DNA of 64,000 bases from Cytophagales bacterium WSM2-2 (GTDB taxonomy: Bacteria; Bacteroidota; Bacteroidia; Cytophagales; Cyclobacteriaceae), in assembly GCA_015472025.1 (NCBI GenBank), contig BNHL01000001.1:3274001-3338000 (forward strand), in the 5' to 3' direction. Both the position numbers and the translations under genes were made by a program. Of this stretch, positions 26,734 to 35,187 are shown piece by piece; positions within the stretch are counted from its first letter, which is position 1, and every line of letters begins with the position of its first letter. The notes beneath the pieces were generated by a model. That model was not told the origin of the DNA and did no database searches. It saw only the letters and a list, made by a program, of their open reading frames with translations.

Positions 26734-27498
26734 ATGCAGCTTGACCTTCCACCTGGAAAGAAAATCTATTTTGCTTCCGACTTTCATTTGGGAGTTCCGG
26801 ATCACGATTCCAGCCTGCAGCGCGAAAAGCGCTTGGTGCAATGGCTGGACCAGGTGAAGCACGATGCGCATTCGATCTATCTTCTTGGCGATATTTTTGA
26901 CTTTTGGTTTGAATACAAGCACGCAATTCCCAAAGGGTTCATACGCCTTCAGGGAAAGCTGGCAGAACTTCGCGACCAGGGGATGCCGATCTATTTTTTT
27001 ACCGGCAATCACGACATGTGGATGTTTGATTACTTCAGGAAAGAAATGGGCATTGTTATTTACAGGAAACCTCTTGAGCTGAAAGTCAATAATCTCAATC
27101 TATTGATTGGTCACGGTGACGGACTGGGTGATGGAGACCACGTGTATAAATTACTGAAAGCTTTTTTCAACAGCAGGGTTTGCCAATGGTTGTTTGCCCG
27201 TCTTCATCCGAACCTGGGGATTTGGATTGCAAAAGTATGGAGCCGTCAAAGTCGCATCGCTAACAATGCACGCGAGGAAAAATTCAACGGTGAAGACAAG
27301 GAGTTTCTCCTCGCTTATTGCAAGGACCTGGAAAAAAAGGAGCATCATGATTTTTACGTATTTGGACACCGTCACCTTCCTCTTGATTTAAAAGTAGGGG
27401 AGAGCAGTCGCTACATCAATCTTGGAGAGTGGGTCCATTTTAATACCTATGGTGTTCTCAATGGCAATGCTATGGAGCTGAAAACATTTGAAGGCTAA
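26734..27498 (+). CDS. lpxH: UDP-2,3-diacylglucosamine diphosphatase
   Basis: A 254-residue calcineurin-like phosphoesterase of the LpxH type. It removes UMP from UDP-2,3-diacylglucosamine to give lipid X, the fourth step of lipid A assembly, at the inner membrane surface. Metal ligands are YFASDFHLG, LGDIFDFWF, FTGNHDMWMFDYF, LLIGHGDGLGDGD and YVFGHRHLPL. The C-terminal INLGEWVHFNTYGVLNG strand is conserved. Its stop overlaps the next gene by one base (TAATG). The waaA gene (52.7-54.0 kb) belongs to the same LPS core/lipid A pathway. Confidence 0.93.
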   Translation: MQLDLPPGKKIYFASDFHLGVPDHDSSLQREKRLVQWLDQVKHDAHSIYLLGDIFDFWFEYKHAIPKGFIRLQGKLAELRDQGMPIYFFTGNHDMWMFDYFRKEMGIVIYRKPLELKVNNLNLLIGHGDGLGDGDHVYKLLKAFFNSRVCQWLFARLHPNLGIWIAKVWSRQSRIANNAREEKFNGEDKEFLLAYCKDLEKKEHHDFYVFGHRHLPLDLKVGESSRYINLGEWVHFNTYGVLNGNAMELKTFEG

Positions 27499-28331
27499 TG
27501 TTCCGAAGCGCAATCCAACGGATAAATTTGCTCTGTGCATGCGTGATCATCGGCACCGGAGTTGTTGCTCAGGTCCCCAAGAAGATCAGGGAGTTTTCGC
27601 CGGGAAAAGTTGAAAATGTATCGGTGGATCGTTTAGGGAATTTCTTCCTGGTCTTTAAAAACGGCACCATTAAGAAGTACGATCCTAATGGGAAACTATT
27701 AGCTGCTATGAGTAAGGAGACTTTGCCTACTTTGATTGAACCGTGGTTTCATCCCAAAATTTTTGTTTATCACCGGGATCAGCAACGGTATGCTTTCTTT
27801 GATCATAATATTCAGGAAGCAGAGATGGGGAAAGTTGACCCCTCGGTGGCTGTCAATCCCTGGTTGGTATGCCCAACGAATGATAACAAACTGTTGGTGT
27901 TGGATAAGGCAGACTGGTCCATAAAAAAAGTTACTCTGGCAGGAGCACAGGTTTTAACAGAATTTGATATCGATACCACTAGCCTTGCCTCACCTCTGGA
28001 CTTCACTTATATGCGTGAATACCAAAACCTGATTTTTCTCCTGGAGAAAAATTCGGGTATCTACATCTACAGCAATCTTGGCAAGCGTGTAAATAGTATT
28101 AAGACTGTGGTTCATAATTTTGGGTTTTTCGGGGAAGAGTTGTTTTATCTCACCGATGATAAAGTTATTTTTTATGATCTCTATTCTGAAAAATCACGGG
28201 AAATAAAACTGCAGCCCGGCAGATTTATGATTGTTACGGATGAGCGAATTATTCTCGTCAACGAAAAAAACAGAGTACTGATATTTGAGTTTATTTCGGG
28301 AGAATCCGAGGGCGGAGATCGCAAGAAATGA
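27498..28331 (+). CDS. Exported protein, possibly beta-propeller, unknown function
   Basis: A 277-residue protein with a signal peptide (MFRSAIQRINLLCACVIIG, cleavage near VVAQ). The mature part is a repeated blade-like pattern: VENVSVDRLGNFFLVFKNGTIKKYDPNG, WLVCPTNDNKLLVLDKADWSIKKVTLAG, YQNLIFLLEKNSGIYIYSNLGKRV, and ELFYLTDDKVIFYDLYS. Each ends in a D/N-x-G-x-hydrophobic turn, as in NHL/WD beta-propellers. About five or six units are visible; a full propeller has five to eight. The ATG shares one base with the lpxH stop, so translation is coupled and it may act with the lipid A pathway or its transport. Role is unknown. Confidence 0.72.
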   Translation: MFRSAIQRINLLCACVIIGTGVVAQVPKKIREFSPGKVENVSVDRLGNFFLVFKNGTIKKYDPNGKLLAAMSKETLPTLIEPWFHPKIFVYHRDQQRYAFFDHNIQEAEMGKVDPSVAVNPWLVCPTNDNKLLVLDKADWSIKKVTLAGAQVLTEFDIDTTSLASPLDFTYMREYQNLIFLLEKNSGIYIYSNLGKRVNSIKTVVHNFGFFGEELFYLTDDKVIFYDLYSEKSREIKLQPGRFMIVTDERIILVNEKNRVLIFEFISGESEGGDRKK

Positions 28332-28398
28332 ATTTTCTTTCTGTTCAATTTTGAACATCTTTGTGCGATTAAGCACAGTATTTCAAATAAAAAATTGA

Positions 28399-28431
28399 TT
28401 TTGACGTGCTATTCGAATTGGCATAGTTTTT
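28399..28431 (+). promoter_or_regulatory. Putative promoter for the two-component operon
   Basis: TTTTG (28399-28403) - N20 - TAGTTTTT (28424-28431), a near-consensus -33/-7 pair (last base of the -7 is T, not G), 32 nt before the GTG start at 28464. Confidence 0.42.
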
Positions 28432-28463
28432 CCTCTTAACTCAAGTCTCTTAACCCAAAGCCT

Positions 28464-29828
28464 GTGAACGAATCCGGTAAAATTTTGATGATCGATGATG
28501 ATGAAGACGTGCTTTTGGCCGCTAAGATGCTTTTGAAAAAATACAATCATCAGGTTATCATAGAAAAGAATCCCAATAAGATTCCTTTTCTCATGAACAA
28601 TGACAGCTATGATGTGATTCTACTGGACATGAATTTCAGCAAAGACACTACGAGTGGTAAAGAGGGCTTTGAATGGCTGAAGCAAATCAGGGATAGAGAT
28701 CCCCAAGCAGTGGTCATTATGATTACTGCTTTTGGTGATGTTGAAATGGCTGTGCGAGCGCTGAAAGAAGGAGCAACAGATTTTATTCTGAAGCCGTGGC
28801 AAAATGAAAAATTGGTTGCCACCATTTCGACTGCCATTAAATTGAAGAAATCATATCTCGAGGTAGATAAGCTTCGTAAGGCTAAGCAAATGCTCGAGGA
28901 GCAGATTAGCCAACCGTTCAGGGATATCATTGGTCAGAGCTCGGCATTAAAAGATGTTTTTTCATTGATCGATAAAGTAGCACGCACGGATGCTAATATT
29001 CTGATCCTTGGTGAAAATGGAACAGGAAAAGAACTTGTGGCAAGGGCTATTCATCAGAAGTCTTTGCGTAAAGATAATTCGTTTGTTGCCGTAGACATGG
29101 GAGCGGTAACGGAGACACTTTTTGAAAGTGAACTCTTTGGTCACAAGAAAGGAGCATTTACTGACGCGCGCGAAGACCGGCCGGGACGCTTTGAGCTCGC
29201 CAATGGTGGAACGCTGTTCCTTGATGAGATTGGTAATCTGAGTATGAATCTGCAGAGCAAATTGCTGAGCGCACTTCAGTCGCGGCAGATCACGAGGGTA
29301 GGCTCAAACAACACGGTGGATGTGGATATAAGATTGATCTGTGCCACGAATATGCCATTGCATGAAATGGTAAAAGAAGGAAGGTTCAGACAAGACTTGC
29401 TTTACCGGATAAATACAGTCGAGATAAACATTCCTCCATTGTGTGAGCGCATTGACGACATTCCTATGCTGGCCACTCACTTCCTGAATTTCTATTCAAA
29501 AAAATACCACAAGGAGGTGCTGTCAATTTCACCGGATGCGATCGGTAAGTTGAAGAAGTACCCATGGCCGGGTAACGTGCGGGAATTGCAACACTCCATT
29601 GAACGTGCAGTGATCATGGCCGACTCCAATACACTTCAGGAGAGCGATTTTCTTTTTAGCCGCAAGGGAAATGATCCATCGAATGATTCGCTTAACCTCG
29701 ATGAAGTTGAGAAGTCAGCTGTTAGTAAAGCGATTCAGTTGCATAACGGAAACATATCCAAGGCAGCCGAAGAACTTGGCCTGACGCGCGCATCGCTCTA
29801 TCGAAGGATGGAAAAATATGGACTTTAA
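28464..29828 (+). CDS. Sigma-54-dependent response regulator (NtrC-like)
   Basis: A 454-residue enhancer-binding protein with three domains. The receiver (1-125) has the phosphoacceptor Asp55 in VILLDMNF and the acidic pocket DDDED (11-15). The AAA+ sigma-54 activation domain has Walker A GENGTGKE (183-190) and Walker B LFLDEIG (251-257). The Fis-type HTH is at the C-terminus (NISKAAEELGLTRASLYRR). The GAFTGA loop that contacts sigma-54 reads GAFTDA (230-235). It starts with GTG and overlaps the kinase gene by 11 nt, so it is its cognate output partner. What it switches on is not shown by the sequence. Confidence 0.93.
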   Translation: MNESGKILMIDDDEDVLLAAKMLLKKYNHQVIIEKNPNKIPFLMNNDSYDVILLDMNFSKDTTSGKEGFEWLKQIRDRDPQAVVIMITAFGDVEMAVRALKEGATDFILKPWQNEKLVATISTAIKLKKSYLEVDKLRKAKQMLEEQISQPFRDIIGQSSALKDVFSLIDKVARTDANILILGENGTGKELVARAIHQKSLRKDNSFVAVDMGAVTETLFESELFGHKKGAFTDAREDRPGRFELANGGTLFLDEIGNLSMNLQSKLLSALQSRQITRVGSNNTVDVDIRLICATNMPLHEMVKEGRFRQDLLYRINTVEINIPPLCERIDDIPMLATHFLNFYSKKYHKEVLSISPDAIGKLKKYPWPGNVRELQHSIERAVIMADSNTLQESDFLFSRKGNDPSNDSLNLDEVEKSAVSKAIQLHNGNISKAAEELGLTRASLYRRMEKYGL

Positions 29829-31161
29829 TTGGCGTTCGCCTATGTTTACACGGTTGGCTATTCTGGCAGCCACCGTCTTTGCTTTGGGCTACGTTATCGG
29901 TGATAAATTCAGTTTTGTTGCCGTGATGGCGCTCCTGGCCGCTGCGGCTTTTCAGGGAATGCAGTTGATGCGCCTGATTGAACAGCCCGCGGAGGCACAC
30001 GGACTGTCCGCCAGCAAAATCAAGTTCGATGAAACTACGCAAGCCTTTCGTTCAGAAAGTACAGATCAGGCGACTACTCAATTTTCAAATTACCTCAATG
30101 AATCACTTAATAAACTGAAGTTCTCCCGGAAGGAAAAAGACTCTGAGCACCAGTTTTTTAAAAACATTGTGCAGCATGTAGGTATTGGTATCCTCACTTT
30201 TGACGATGATGGGGTCATTCAAATTATCAATACTGCAGCCAAGCGTCTCTTAAAGGTAGACCGTGCAGAAAAACTCGATGACTTAAAAGATGTCGATGCG
30301 TCACTGGTTGAGTCTTTTAAGAAACTTAAAACCGGAGGACGCGAATTACTTCAGTTGAAAACAGGTGATGAAGTAGTGCAACTTTCTTTTTATGCTATTG
30401 AACTGACACTTCGCGGGAAACCGATGAAGCTGATTTCAATGAGTAACATTCAGACAGAATTGGAAGAAAAAGAAATGAAAGCGTGGCAAGACCTGGTTCG
30501 TGTGCTGACACATGAAATCATGAATTCCGTCACTCCGATTTCTTCACTCGCGACTGTCGTGGAGGGCGAACTCGATGAAAAAATCAAGAAGGGGGAATTG
30601 TTGTTGCAAAAAGAAGAGGCGGAGGACATGCATCTTTCTCTTCATACGATAAGCAAACGCAGTGCAGGTCTAATTCGCTTTGTCAAAGAGTTCAAAAACC
30701 TGACACATGTCCCCAAACCCAGGTTGGTAGAGATTGAGGTGAAACCATTGCTGGAAGAACTCGCTATGCTCCACAAAAAAGAATTGGCGGACAACTCAGT
30801 GACAATCGAATTGAAATTACAACCTGAGGATTTAAAAGTGTCTGCTGATAAGACGTTAATTGAGCAGGTATTGATTAACCTCATCAAGAACGCAATCCAG
30901 GCTTTCGATAGTCAGCCCTCAAAGAAGATTGTAATCTCAGGACATTCCAATGATGGTCATGTTATCCTGTCTGTAAAAGACAATGGAAATGGAATTGATT
31001 CGGACGCTCTTGAGAAAATTTTCATTCCCTTTTTTACTACGAAGAAGACAGGCTCGGGAATCGGCTTGAGTCTATCACGGCAGATCATGCGTCAGCATGG
31101 AGGGCAGATTTCGGTAAAGTCCAAGCTGGGAGAGGGGACTGAGTTTGTCTTGCGTTTCTAA
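29818..31161 (+). CDS. Sensor histidine kinase (NtrB/NtrY-like)
   Basis: A 447-residue membrane kinase. Two hydrophobic segments lie in the first 50 residues (about 10-26 and 32-46), followed by a short coiled linker and a PAS domain (about 115-220, with HVGIGILTFDDDGVIQIIN). The HisKA helix has the phosphorylated His232 (LTHEIMNSVTPISS), and the HATPase domain has boxes N (LINLIKNAIQAF), G1 (VKDNGNGI), F (FIPFFTTKK) and G2 (GSGIGLSLSR). It autophosphorylates and passes phosphate to the overlapping NtrC-like regulator. The absence of a large periplasmic domain suggests it senses a cytoplasmic or membrane signal. Confidence 0.93.
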   Translation: MDFNWRSPMFTRLAILAATVFALGYVIGDKFSFVAVMALLAAAAFQGMQLMRLIEQPAEAHGLSASKIKFDETTQAFRSESTDQATTQFSNYLNESLNKLKFSRKEKDSEHQFFKNIVQHVGIGILTFDDDGVIQIINTAAKRLLKVDRAEKLDDLKDVDASLVESFKKLKTGGRELLQLKTGDEVVQLSFYAIELTLRGKPMKLISMSNIQTELEEKEMKAWQDLVRVLTHEIMNSVTPISSLATVVEGELDEKIKKGELLLQKEEAEDMHLSLHTISKRSAGLIRFVKEFKNLTHVPKPRLVEIEVKPLLEELAMLHKKELADNSVTIELKLQPEDLKVSADKTLIEQVLINLIKNAIQAFDSQPSKKIVISGHSNDGHVILSVKDNGNGIDSDALEKIFIPFFTTKKTGSGIGLSLSRQIMRQHGGQISVKSKLGEGTEFVLRF

Positions 31162-31162
31162 C

Positions 31163-31193
31163 TTGGCAGAGAACCCAAAAAGGGTTAGTTTTG
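31163..31193 (+). promoter_or_regulatory. Promoter for acpP
   Basis: TTG (31163-31165) - N20 - TAGTTTTG (31186-31193): an exact TAnnTTTG -7 with a TTG -33. It sits right after the kinase stop codon and 19 nt before the acpP ATG, so acpP has its own promoter. Confidence 0.6.
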
Positions 31194-31212
31194 AAAAATT
31201 TAGAAACCCCGC

Positions 31213-31452
31213 ATGCAAGACGTTCAGCATAAGATCAGCGCTATCCTTACTGAGAAATTAGGAATCCCCGAATCCCAAGTCACCTCGGATGCCAGTTTTG
31301 TCAAAGACCTCGGCATCGACTCTTTGGATTATGCAGAGCTGGTAATGGAATTTGAACAGACTTTTGACATCAAAATTCCGGATGACGATGCTGAAAAAAT
31401 GCAAACCATCGGGCAGGCAGTTGCTTATATCCAGTCGAAACTTAAAAAGTAG
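31213..31452 (+). CDS. acpP: Acyl carrier protein
   Basis: A 79-residue ACP with the phosphopantetheine site GIDSLDYAELVMEFE (Ser37) and the acidic helix II and C-terminal helix III typical of fatty acid synthase ACP. The modified ACP carries growing acyl chains in the cytosol. It is transcribed on its own, not with the usual fabD-fabG-fabF group. Its last 11 bases overlap the 3' end of the convergent YopX-like gene (31442-31810), so the two stop regions share sequence. A second ACP may exist elsewhere in the genome. Confidence 0.95.
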   Translation: MQDVQHKISAILTEKLGIPESQVTSDASFVKDLGIDSLDYAELVMEFEQTFDIKIPDDDAEKMQTIGQAVAYIQSKLKK

Positions 31453-31810
31453 TTTTCTTGAATTCGAGAGCTTCTTTCGAGAGCTCGAAAAAATTTCCGA
31501 AGCGCTTCATCTTTTCAGCGTCCTTCAATAAAAATGGAGATTGATTCTCCCGGTTGGAGAGAGGTGAAAAGAACCATCCGTTTTTAGCTTCATTCCAGAA
31601 TACAATGTATTTGTCGAGCGAAATAAGAAGTACATCCATATCGTAAATTTCCTCGCCCTGCTTATCAAGCAGCCCTGTAAACTGAAGAAGGATATGATTT
31701 TTTTTTATGAGCTCACCCTTGCTGCATTCAATGCTATTGAGTCGCATGAGTAGCTTATGTTCCTGGTCCCAGGCCTTGAATTTTATTTTACGGGGAGTGA
31801 AATCACTCAT
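31442..31810 (-). CDS. YopX-like protein of phage type
   Basis: A 122-residue protein. It starts RKIKFKAWDQEHKLLMRL and has the central LLQFTGLLDKQGEEIYDMDVLLI, closely matching the YopX domain pattern found in phage and prophage proteins (REIKFRAWD...[20 protein letters not shown]). The family function is unknown. The remaining ~50 residues (IVFWNEAKNGWFFSPL...) are outside the core motif. There are no other phage genes nearby, and it sits tail to tail with acpP, overlapping it by 11 nt. This suggests a domesticated single gene rather than a prophage remnant. It is divergent from the lipid kinase gene. Confidence 0.75.
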   Translation of the reverse strand: MSDFTPRKIKFKAWDQEHKLLMRLNSIECSKGELIKKNHILLQFTGLLDKQGEEIYDMDVLLISLDKYIVFWNEAKNGWFFSPLSNRENQSPFLLKDAEKMKRFGNFFELSKEALEFKKTTF

Positions 31811-31829
31811 ATTATCTGTGTGTAAAACG

Positions 31830-31861
31830 TTTGCTCGAATTTATTATTTCGGTTAGGTTTG
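31830..31861 (+). promoter_or_regulatory. Promoter for the lipid kinase gene
   Basis: TTTG (31830-31833) - N20 - TAGGTTTG (31854-31861), both boxes exact. The start codon used is ATG 31922; an in-frame TTG at 31859 lies in this promoter and cannot be the start. Confidence 0.72.
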
Positions 31862-31921
31862 AATCCTGATACAAGTACGCTGAAAACTTCGGGACAGCCA
31901 AGCGTTATCAATGGATTTGCA

Positions 31922-32839
31922 ATGAACACTAAAAACGCACTTTTCATTATCAATAAATTCTCCGGCGGAGGGTATAGCCCCGAAGTGGAAGGTCGTATTA
32001 TAGAAACGTGCAAGGCATCCAATATCGAATGTAGAATTGAGTTTACACAAAAGCGCGGCCATGCAATTGAATTGGCCCAATGGGCAGTCGGACAAAAAAT
32101 GGATTTTGCTTTTGCTGTGGGTGGTGATGGCACTGTAAATGAGGTGGCACAAGGCCTGGTTGGTTCTCCAGTGGCTATGGGGATTTTACCCAAAGGTTCT
32201 GGTAATGGATTGGCGCGTCATTTACGCATACCTATGGCGTTCAAAAGCGCAATTAAAACGATAGGAAATCATCGCGTTGAGCAAATTGATTCCATGCAGG
32301 TCAATGGCATGCTTTCAGTGAATGTTTCAGGGATTGGTTTTGATGGTCATGTGGCCGGCATGTTTGCCGGCAAAGTGAAACGCGGGCTGGTTGGCTATGC
32401 CAAATTGGTGATGAATGAATTCAAGAAGTTCAAGCCGTTTGAAGCTTCGGTAGAAATGGATGAAAAGAAATTTCAGACGAAATCATTTATCATCGCTATT
32501 GCAAACTCATCTCAATTCGGAAACAATGCGCGAGTAGCACCGCATGCCTCTGTTTGTGATGAGTTGATGGACGTGAGCTTTGTTCAGAAGATTCCTTTTT
32601 CACAAGTAGTTGGATTTACCGGAAAGATGTTCAGTGGTAATCTGCATCGATCTCGTTTCGTGGATATTCATAAGTCTAAGAAAATATCAATCCAGCTTAG
32701 CGAGCCAACCGCTTATCACATCGATGGAGAGGCGATGCCCCCGTTACGGGATTTTAAAGCTGTTATCAATCCGGCTTCGTTGCGCATACTAGTACCGAAT
32801 AAGTCAATTATCGGTCTGCAACAGAAATACCCAATCTAG
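31922..32839 (+). CDS. Diacylglycerol/sphingosine kinase-type lipid kinase
   Basis: A 305-residue protein of the DagK/YegS family. Residues 1-130 form the catalytic domain: LFIINKFSGGGY (ATP-binding N-terminal strand), AVGGDGTVNEVAQGL (the GGDG nucleotide motif) and ILPKGSGNGLARHL. A C-terminal beta-sandwich follows (VNVSGIGFDGHVAGMF, IAIANSSQFGNNARVAP, FHIDGEAMP-like YHIDGEAMP). It should phosphorylate diacylglycerol, ceramide or a related lipid at the membrane. Start ATG 31922 is fixed by the promoter just upstream. It precedes the DUF2911 gene by 67 bp. Confidence 0.9.
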   Translation: MNTKNALFIINKFSGGGYSPEVEGRIIETCKASNIECRIEFTQKRGHAIELAQWAVGQKMDFAFAVGGDGTVNEVAQGLVGSPVAMGILPKGSGNGLARHLRIPMAFKSAIKTIGNHRVEQIDSMQVNGMLSVNVSGIGFDGHVAGMFAGKVKRGLVGYAKLVMNEFKKFKPFEASVEMDEKKFQTKSFIIAIANSSQFGNNARVAPHASVCDELMDVSFVQKIPFSQVVGFTGKMFSGNLHRSRFVDIHKSKKISIQLSEPTAYHIDGEAMPPLRDFKAVINPASLRILVPNKSIIGLQQKYPI

Positions 32840-32906
32840 GGTGAAACCCGAAACGTGTTTCCGTCCGTTAGAAACTCGTTTACCATTTATCACCAAATCA
32901 AAAATC

Positions 32907-34031
32907 ATGAAAAAAATAGTTACAGCTTTATTCTTGCTGGCGTGCGTTGGGTATGCGCAAGCACAGACACTCGCGCAACCACCGAGTGGAAATAATCAGA
33001 AAGCAAAAGTAATTCAGAACATTGGGCTGGTTGAAGTTTCGATTTCGTACAGCAGCCCGAAAGTGCACAATGCACAGGGCGATCGCACGGATCATATCTG
33101 GGGCGAACTGGTGCACTATGGTTTTATTGACCAGGGTTTCGGTGTGAAATCTGCACCGTGGCGCGCTGGTGCAAACGAGAATACCACTATTACTTTTTCT
33201 AACGATGTAAAAATTGGCGGAAAGGATCTGAAAGCCGGTACCTACGGTTTGTTCTTGGCAACTGCAAAAGAAGGTGCATGGACCTGGATATTCTCGAACA
33301 ACTCAACGAGCTGGGGCAGCTACTTTTATAATGAGAAGGAAGACGCAATTCGTGTTGAAGCAACCCCAACAGATGCTTCATTTACAGAATACCTGATGTA
33401 CGGGTTTGACGAACGTCTGCCAGGATCTGCAGTTGCATATTTGCAATGGGAAAAGAAACGCATCGGATTCAAAATTGAAGTGCCTGATGTCAATAACCTT
33501 TATGTGTCAATGATGAGAAACCAATTGCGCTCATCCCCAGGTTTTGACTATCGTAACTTTTCAAATGCAGCTAATTTCTGTGCACAGAATAAAATCAACC
33601 TCGAAGAGGCATTGACATGGGCTGATCAGGCCATAAGCCCTACTGTAGGAGGCAAGGAGGAATTCGCTACTCTACAGGCAAAATCGAGTGTGCTGTTGGC
33701 GATGGGCAAGACTGAAGAGTCAGATGTGGTGATGCAAAAGGCAATCCGTTTACCGGACGCTTCTGTTCAAACAATCCATCAATACGGACGTGGACTTTTG
33801 GCTGCAGGACAAAAAGAGAAGGCATTGGAAGTATTCAAATACAATGCTCAGAAAAACGTCCAGGATAAATTTACTCCTAACGTAGGACTTGCCCGTGGGT
33901 ACACAGCAATGGGTGATAAAAAGAACGCGATCAAGTATTGGGAGGAAGCAATCAAGAATATTCCTGAAAACCAAAAAGCATTTCAGAAAGTGTATGAAGG
34001 AGAATTGGAAAAACTGAAAACAGGTAAGTGA
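32907..34031 (+). CDS. DUF2911 protein with TPR repeats
   Basis: A 374-residue exported protein: a signal peptide (MKKIVTALFLLACVGYAQAQ), then a DUF2911 domain (about 30-190) with IWGELVHYGFIDQGFG, WRAGANENTTITFSNDVKIGG and AGTYGLFLATAKEGAWTWIFSNNSTSWGSYFY. A C-terminal stack of at least three TPR helices follows (about 230-374; TPNVGLARGYTAMGDKKNAIKYWEEAIKN). DUF2911 is common in Bacteroidota and unassigned; the TPR half suggests protein-protein contact in the periplasm. ATG 32907 gives the clean signal peptide; upstream GTG/TTG codons do not. A terminator closes the unit. Confidence 0.88.
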   Translation: MKKIVTALFLLACVGYAQAQTLAQPPSGNNQKAKVIQNIGLVEVSISYSSPKVHNAQGDRTDHIWGELVHYGFIDQGFGVKSAPWRAGANENTTITFSNDVKIGGKDLKAGTYGLFLATAKEGAWTWIFSNNSTSWGSYFYNEKEDAIRVEATPTDASFTEYLMYGFDERLPGSAVAYLQWEKKRIGFKIEVPDVNNLYVSMMRNQLRSSPGFDYRNFSNAANFCAQNKINLEEALTWADQAISPTVGGKEEFATLQAKSSVLLAMGKTEESDVVMQKAIRLPDASVQTIHQYGRGLLAAGQKEKALEVFKYNAQKNVQDKFTPNVGLARGYTAMGDKKNAIKYWEEAIKNIPENQKAFQKVYEGELEKLKTGK

Positions 34032-34051
34032 CCCTCGCACAAAAGAAATAG

Positions 34052-34084
34052 AAAACCGCGGCTGTCTTAGCTGCGGTTTTTTTT
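34052..34084. terminator. Terminator between the DUF2911 and rnhA genes
   Basis: AAAACCGCGGC / GCTGCGGTTTT, 11 bp with one G-U, loop TGTCTTA, then a T-run on the + strand and TTTTCTATTTC on the minus. It ends both convergent transcripts; the rnhA stop lies inside the loop. Confidence 0.85.
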
Positions 34085-34534
34085 ATGAATTAATTCATAA
34101 ACGTCATCGATCAGGAGCTTCGCATCGGAAGCAGCTTCTACCGCCAAGACATCGCAACGTTCATTTTCAGGATGCCCTGCATGGCCTTTGATCCATACAA
34201 ATTTTGGTTTGAACCGATGATGAAGTGGGATGTAGCGTTGCCACAGATCCTCATTTGCTTTGTCTTTGAAATTTTTCTTTTGCCAACCCCAGAGCCATCC
34301 TTTTTCAACAGCTTCTACAACGTATTTTGAGTCGGAATAAATTGTCACCGGGATTCCGGTTTTTTTTAATGCCTCCAGCCCTTTGATCACCGCCAGTAAT
34401 TCCATGCGGTTGTTTGTAGTAAGTCTGAATCCTTCAGAAAGCTCTTTCTCAGCTCCATTGAACTTCAAAATTGTGCCGTAGCCTCCAGGCCCCGGATTGC
34501 CTTGTGCGGCACCATCAGTGTAGATTCGGATCAT
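34067..34534 (-). CDS. rnhA: Ribonuclease HI
   Basis: A 155-residue single-domain RNase HI that degrades RNA in RNA-DNA hybrids. Catalytic residues are in IYTDGAAQGNPGPGGYG (Asp7), NNRMELLAVIKGL (Glu) and YSDSKYVVEAV (Asp), and IKGHAGHPENERCDVLA supplies the handle and last acidic residue. The length is standard. It begins at the base following the MarC stop codon, so it is co-transcribed with it. Read leftward, it ends within the bidirectional terminator. Confidence 0.96.
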   Translation of the reverse strand: MIRIYTDGAAQGNPGPGGYGTILKFNGAEKELSEGFRLTTNNRMELLAVIKGLEALKKTGIPVTIYSDSKYVVEAVEKGWLWGWQKKNFKDKANEDLWQRYIPLHHRFKPKFVWIKGHAGHPENERCDVLAVEAASDAKLLIDDVYELIHKKNRS

Positions 34535-35104
34535 TTAGTGCAGTAATACATTTCCTTTAAAAATCTTAACGCTTATCGCCAACAGGATCACGCCAAACAC
34601 TCTGCGGAGAACAGCAAAGCCCGATTGGCCGATTACACGTTCCAGCCAGGACGAAGACCTGAGCACGACATAAACAAAAATAAGATTAAGGAGTATGCCA
34701 ATGAGTACATTCGTTTCCTGGTAGACTGCCCGCAGTGACAGGATAGTAGTTAGAGTACCTGCACCGGCAATAAGGGGGAATGCGAGTGGTACGATCGACC
34801 CTGATCCCTTCGCATCGGGATCGTCCTTGATCAAGGTAATGCCCAAGATCATTTCCATAGCCACGATAAAAATCACAATGGCCCCGGCTACTGCAAACGA
34901 AGCCACATCCAGGCCAAACAGTGTCAATATGGATTGACCGAGATAGAGGAATGCTACCATAAGGGCTGCTGAAATGATAGTAGCCTTTTCCGTATGAATC
35001 CGCCCTTCGCGTTTTTTGATCAGGATGATAAAGGGTACCGAGCCGATAATATCGATCACTGAAAATAAGATCAGTGTGACGGAAAAAATTTCTTTGAAGT
35101 CCAT
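34535..35104 (-). CDS. MarC family membrane protein
   Basis: A 189-residue inner-membrane protein with six hydrophobic helices: MDFKEIFSVTLILFSVIDIIGSVPFIILI, FAVAGAIVIFIVAMEMILG, PLAFPLIAGAGTLTTIL and so on. This is the MarC/SnatA pattern (GS/GAGTLTTI, and helix 1 with a DP-like turn). Some members move small neutral amino acids or their analogues, but the function is not established in general. ATG 35104 matches the family N-terminus; an upstream ATG at 35137 adds 11 residues in front. It shares an operon with rnhA. Confidence 0.85.
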   Translation of the reverse strand: MDFKEIFSVTLILFSVIDIIGSVPFIILIKKREGRIHTEKATIISAALMVAFLYLGQSILTLFGLDVASFAVAGAIVIFIVAMEMILGITLIKDDPDAKGSGSIVPLAFPLIAGAGTLTTILSLRAVYQETNVLIGILLNLIFVYVVLRSSSWLERVIGQSGFAVLRRVFGVILLAISVKIFKGNVLLH

Positions 35105-35124
35105 CGGGGCAGGTTTTGGTAAAT

Positions 35125-35132
35125 CAAAATTA
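35125..35132 (-). promoter_or_regulatory. Putative -7 element for the marC-rnhA transcript
   Basis: On the minus strand TAATTTTG, an exact match to TAnnTTTG, 20 nt before the ATG at 35104. No -33 box was recognised. Confidence 0.4.
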
Positions 35133-35140
35133 AGCAAAAA

Positions 35141-35167
35141 GAAACAGGCGCCCTCAGCGCCCGTTTC
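35141..35167 (-). terminator. Terminator after the porin gene
   Basis: A 10-bp stem with one mismatch (AAACAGGCGC / GCGCCCGTTT) and a CCTCA loop. On the minus strand it is followed by TTCTTTTTGC. It ends the SulP-porin operon before marC. Confidence 0.7.
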
Positions 35168-35187
35168 CGACCAAACTAAAACAACCC

